Source: Acidimicrobiia bacterium (GTDB taxonomy: Bacteria; Actinomycetota; Acidimicrobiia; Acidimicrobiales; Aldehydirespiratoraceae). From it: DNA of 41,527 nt. The stretch lies in the NCBI GenBank assembly GCA_024421085.1, contig JAHQYN010000018.1, forward strand, positions 1-41,527. The letters run 5' to 3'. Positions 41,300 to 41,527 of the stretch are shown here, piece after piece; within the stretch, counting starts at the first letter, position 1, and the number at the start of each line of letters is the position of its first letter. The notes beneath the pieces are model-generated. The model was not told the origin of the DNA. It saw only the letters and a list, made by a program, of their open reading frames with translations, and did not search any database. The position numbers were made by a program, and so were the translations under genes.

Positions 41300-41527
41300 T
41301 AGGGGCCGTTGGGTGGGTTGTTGGGGTTGATGATTTGGTAGCCGGTGTTGGTTTTGGTGACGGTGTAGCCGCGGTCGTGGATGTTGTGGTGGCATAGCGG
41401 GCAGGCGAGACACATTTCGTCGATGTTGGTGCGTCCGCCTTGTTCCCAGGGTTTGATGTGATGGATTTCGCAGCGTTCGGGTCCGGCGGTGCAGCCTTTG
41501 CCTCGGCAGTGCCGGTCTCTGGCGATG
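41300..41527 (-). CDS. HNH endonuclease C-terminal part (partial, runs off right edge)
   Basis: Reverse strand: ARDRHCRGKGCTAGPERCEIHHIKPWEQGGRTNIDEMCLACPLCHHNIHDRGYTVTKTNTGYQIINPNNPPNGP*. Confidence 0.88.

Overview
High-GC window, probably actinobacterial (the hom-thrC-thrB ... rho-rpmE ... atp order suggests this; taxonomy not verified). Left to right: (i) a minus-strand oligopeptide/dipeptide ABC transporter operon (substrate-binding lipoprotein, two permeases, ATPase running off the left edge) preceded by a kinase-like gene; (ii) hom-thrC-thrB; (iii) a complete class 1 DISARM anti-phage locus (drmD, drmMI, drmA, drmB, drmC) that starts with a 4-nt ATGA overlap on thrB and carries an extra reverse-strand PLD-like gene and a small uncharacterised ORF between drmMI and drmA; (iv) rho, rpmE (L31 type B) and a full atp operon; (v) an accessory segment after atpC with a DUF4143-type AAA ATPase, an HNH protein, a truncated segmental duplication of the ATPase joined to an IS630-like transposase remnant, a DUF262-HNH-AlbA_2 fusion protein and a partial HNH gene. 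The most unusual signal is a recurring class of short tandem repeats (15, 16, 18, 21 and 44 bp) apparently seeded from the ends of genes. At thrC/thrB the expansion forms four consecutive mini-ORFs, each joined to the next by TGATG, linking thrC to thrB in an unbroken termination-reinitiation chain. A similar 55-codon repeat ORF bridges rho (TGATG) and rpmE (ATGA). All assignments come from reading the sequence and motif recognition; no database searches were run.
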